The translations under genes were made by a program, and so were the position numbers. A model generated the notes under the pieces. That model did no database searches. It was not told where the DNA came from and saw only the letters and a list, made by a program, of their open reading frames with translations. This document shows positions 4,138 through 5,838 of a DNA stretch of 5,838 nt, one piece after another. Source of the DNA: Candidatus Poribacteria bacterium (lineage in GTDB: Bacteria; Poribacteria; DTPJ01); assembly GCA_011334435.1 (NCBI GenBank), contig DTPJ01000420.1:1-5838 (forward strand). Reading direction: 5' to 3'. Position 1 is the stretch's first letter, and every line of letters starts with the position of its first letter.

Positions 4138-5838
4138 ATGAGAATATTAAGTCTAAAAATTTTTGGCACAATTAGTAAGTCTGCACAGAGATATATTTTC
4201 TGTTCTATATTGTGCCTTTTTTATTTTCTAACGATAATCTTTCCTTTAACTGTCTTTTCGGAAGAAACATCACAAGACGCAGATAATACTGTAACTGCAA
4301 CCAATCCTGATGTAACTACACAAGAAAAAAAGGAAGAGCCAAAATCTAAAACTGTATCCATAAAAGCAGGACCTAACGGAAAAGTCAGTTGGTGGGTAGA
4401 TAAAAATCTCGGAAAAGCCCACGGCGGAGCGATAGTGAAATATGAAGATGTTACACTTATAGCGGATAATATATGGGCAGATATGGATTCAGAAGTCATA
4501 GAAGCATCAGGAAATGTCACTATGCAGTCAAAAGATCAAGTTCTGATGGCAAATTTTATGATTTTTGATTTAAAAACCAAGAAAGGCATATTAAAAGAAG
4601 GATTAAGCATAGATACGCCGTGGTTTTATTATGGAAAAAGCATGACCAGACTTACTCAAAAAGACTCCCTCATAGAAGGCGGTTTGATGACAAGCTGTGC
4701 TTTGGATCATCCTCATTATTCTTTTGAAGCATCCAGCATTGTTATACATCTTGACAAAGAATTAGTTGCTAAAAATGTGGTGTTTAGAGTTGGCGGAGTT
4801 CCTTTAATGTATCTGCCGATCTATCGCCGTTCTCTTGAGAAGGATAAACGAGCTAAATTTATCTTTAAGCTTGGTTCAAATACTTTTGAAGGCTATTATG
4901 TATATAACATCGTTCCTATCCGCTGGAAATTGATCAACGGTTCTGCATTCATAAATCTCACTAGTAGACGTGGCACAACATTTGGGACGGAATTTAGGTA
5001 TGATGCCGATAGAATGAGGATCAGGGAGATATTTTTGCCTGTTCCAAAGGATGCCCCTTATTCAGAATGGCAAAAAGTCAGGGAACAGATGGAAGAAATA
5101 CAAAAGCGAGCTCAGGGTGAACTTGATAGAATATGGCTGAAGCAGATATTTATCCGATTCAAAATCACAGAGGCAGATAAAAAGAAATCGCTTGAAATAG
5201 CACAAAAAGTCTTAAAAGAATGCCATGAGGAAAATGCTGATTTTGCACAGTTAGCAAGACGTTGGTCTGATGATAGAGAGACCAAATCCGATGGTGGATA
5301 CCTCGGAGCTTTTAAGCTTGATGATCAAGGAAGATGGCAAAGAGCTAAAGAGGAAAACGAGATCAAGACCACTGACAAAGAGATTCCATCAAGATATTTT
5401 CCACTCATTGAATCTGCGTCCAAACTCGCTGTCGGTGCTATTAGCGATATTATAGAGACAGAGGAGGGCTATTATATACTTAAATTAGATTCAAAAGATA
5501 ACAACATAATAAAAGTAAGGCTAATTTTTATCATGTTTGACGCCTCTGATCTGGCACAAAAGGAAGCACAAAATAAAGCGGAAGATATATTGACTGGCTT
5601 GACTGAGGGTAAGTCCTTTGAAGAATACGTTAAGCTCTATTCCGATGATAAGGAGACAAAAGACAAGGGCGGAGACCTCGGTTGGAAGGTTTTTCAAGAC
5701 CTTGATCTGTTATTCAAAAGCACTGTTAGGACACTTAACAAAGGGGAGATCAGCAGACCGATAGTTGGCGATAGCGGAGTATATATACTCAAAGTTCAGG
5801 ATAAAGAGAAGACGCCAAGTTTTGCCGAACTCGCAAGA
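4138..5838 (+). CDS. lptD: LptD-like LPS-assembly protein with two embedded parvulin domains (3' end outside window)
   Basis: 567 residues are visible, with no stop before the window end. Order: signal peptide (residues 1-41, cut near VFS/EE); Thr/Glu/Lys-rich linker (42-70); OstA/LptA-type beta domain (~78-220) with ASGNVTMQSKDQVLMANF and a later SC-x-x-DHPHYSF segment like the T-C-x-P-x-P-x-W-S-F of LptD; the LptD motif VVFRVGGVPLMYLPIY (214-229); the first barrel strands (~245-300, GYYVYNIVP, TTFGTEFRYD); then a charged helical linker (304-330) and parvulin domains at ~331-450 and ~457-556. LptD is the outer membrane barrel that, with LptE, inserts LPS into the outer leaflet. Canonical LptD has no parvulin domains. 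The rest of the barrel should follow downstream. ATG 4138 is chosen because it gives a proper basic n-region; it lacks a good ribosome binding site and lies 23 bases after surA. If no barrel follows, the gene would be an OstA-parvulin protein instead. Confidence 0.8.
   Translation, partial: MRILSLKIFGTISKSAQRYIFCSILCLFYFLTIIFPLTVFSEETSQDADNTVTATNPDVTTQEKKEEPKSKTVSIKAGPNGKVSWWVDKNLGKAHGGAIVKYEDVTLIADNIWADMDSEVIEASGNVTMQSKDQVLMANFMIFDLKTKKGILKEGLSIDTPWFYYGKSMTRLTQKDSLIEGGLMTSCALDHPHYSFEASSIVIHLDKELVAKNVVFRVGGVPLMYLPIYRRSLEKDKRAKFIFKLGSNTFEGYYVYNIVPIRWKLINGSAFINLTSRRGTTFGTEFRYDADRMRIREIFLPVPKDAPYSEWQKVREQMEEIQKRAQGELDRIWLKQIFIRFKITEADKKKSLEIAQKVLKECHEENADFAQLARRWSDDRETKSDGGYLGAFKLDDQGRWQRAKEENEIKTTDKEIPSRYFPLIESASKLAVGAISDIIETEEGYYILKLDSKDNNIIKVRLIFIMFDASDLAQKEAQNKAEDILTGLTEGKSFEEYVKLYSDDKETKDKGGDLGWKVFQDLDLLFKSTVRTLNKGEISRPIVGDSGVYILKVQDKEKTPSFAELAR
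4165..4227 (+). terminator. Terminator-shaped hairpin inside the start of the lptD-like gene
   Basis: GGCACAAT (4165-4172) pairs perfectly with ATTGTGCC (4209-4216). The stem extends by TAG (4173-4175) with CTA (4205-4207), with T4208 bulged. An inner stem ACAGA (4185-4189) with TCTGT (4199-4203) closes a 9-base loop. The outer stem is followed immediately by TTTTTTATTTT (4217-4227). This is the shape of an intrinsic terminator, but it lies in codons 10-30 of the lptD-like frame, which encode the signal peptide. It may act as a translation-sensitive attenuator: translating ribosomes would keep it unfolded. The long loop lowers confidence. Confidence 0.5.
5128..5805 (+). other. Parvulin domain pair embedded in the LptD-like protein
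   Basis: Domain 1 (residues ~331-450) starts RIWLKQIFIRF, has ADFAQLARRWSDD, then SDGGYLGAF and VGAISDII, and ends EEGYYILKL. Domain 2 (~457-556) has KVRLIFIMF, SFEEYVKLYSDD, KGGDLGWKVF, KGEISRPI and SGVYILKV. These are the parvulin landmarks in order. Both share SDD-x-ETK-x-x-GG-x-LG, 125 residues apart, suggesting internal duplication. The His positions hold Q336, Y446, L462 and Y549, so neither looks like a classical active isomerase. Domain 1 carries about 22 extra residues between LG and G-x-IS compared with domain 2 and E. coli SurA. Confidence 0.82.

Noticed and set aside
4210..4212. TTG 4210 as an alternative lptD start located at the end of the hairpin
   Set aside because: It would give a signal peptide with no basic residues at its N-terminus and has no ribosome binding site; ATG 4138 gives a normal signal sequence.
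848..4520. Minus-strand open frames (for example 848-1150, 1593-1778, 2091-2333, 3316-3642, 3954-4169, 4221-4520)
   Set aside because: They lie opposite well-supported genes, encode Phe/Leu/Ser-rich strings typical of antisense reading of Lys/Glu-rich genes, and match no family I recognise.
5270..5455. Plus-strand 61-codon frame inside the lptD-like gene
   Set aside because: It is an out-of-frame reading of the first embedded parvulin domain and has no ribosome binding site or family resemblance.
1..5838. CRISPR array, tRNA, rRNA, insertion sequence or phage attachment site
   Set aside because: No regularly spaced repeats, no cloverleaf-like or rRNA segments, and no transposase or integrase reading frame were seen.

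Overview
The window (5,838 bases, AT-rich) appears to come from a diderm, LPS-producing bacterium: it carries a SurA-type periplasmic chaperone and the start of an LptD-type LPS-assembly protein. Shine-Dalgarno sites are conventional (AAAGGAGG, AGGAAGGG). The order mfd, parvulin lipoprotein, surA is one I know from several Gram-negative lineages such as Geobacter. I cannot place the organism more precisely; an uncultured lineage is plausible.

All supported genes lie on the + strand. Bases 1-270 are the 3' end of mfd, the transcription-repair coupling factor. Bases 271-866 are an accessory patch: an AT-rich spacer with an imperfect direct repeat (305-400), an intact UPF0175 antitoxin gene (484-729), a toxin cut down to about 21 codons (726-791), and an AT-rich hairpin (794-820). 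Bases 867-5838 form a tight outer-membrane biogenesis cluster: a 645-residue lipoprotein made of two tandem parvulin-chaperone units (867-2804), then surA 8 bases later (2813-4114), then an lptD-like gene 23 bases later (4138 to beyond the window end).

The most unusual object is the lptD-like gene. Its first ~300 residues look like a normal LptD N-terminus: signal peptide, OstA/LptA-type beta domain, the VPLMYLPIY motif and the first barrel strands. It then runs without a frame break into two parvulin (PpiC/rotamase) domains, still continuing at the window edge. SurA is the known periplasmic chaperone of LptD in E. coli, so here chaperone-type domains appear to be built into the client. In all, the cluster encodes six parvulin-like domains in three consecutive proteins, and nearly all have lost the histidines typical of active prolyl isomerases. 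This suggests holding or folding work rather than proline isomerisation.

A second notable element is a terminator-shaped hairpin with a T-tract (4165-4227) inside the first codons of the lptD-like gene. Together with the weak ribosome binding site of that gene, it could couple transcription into lptD to its translation.
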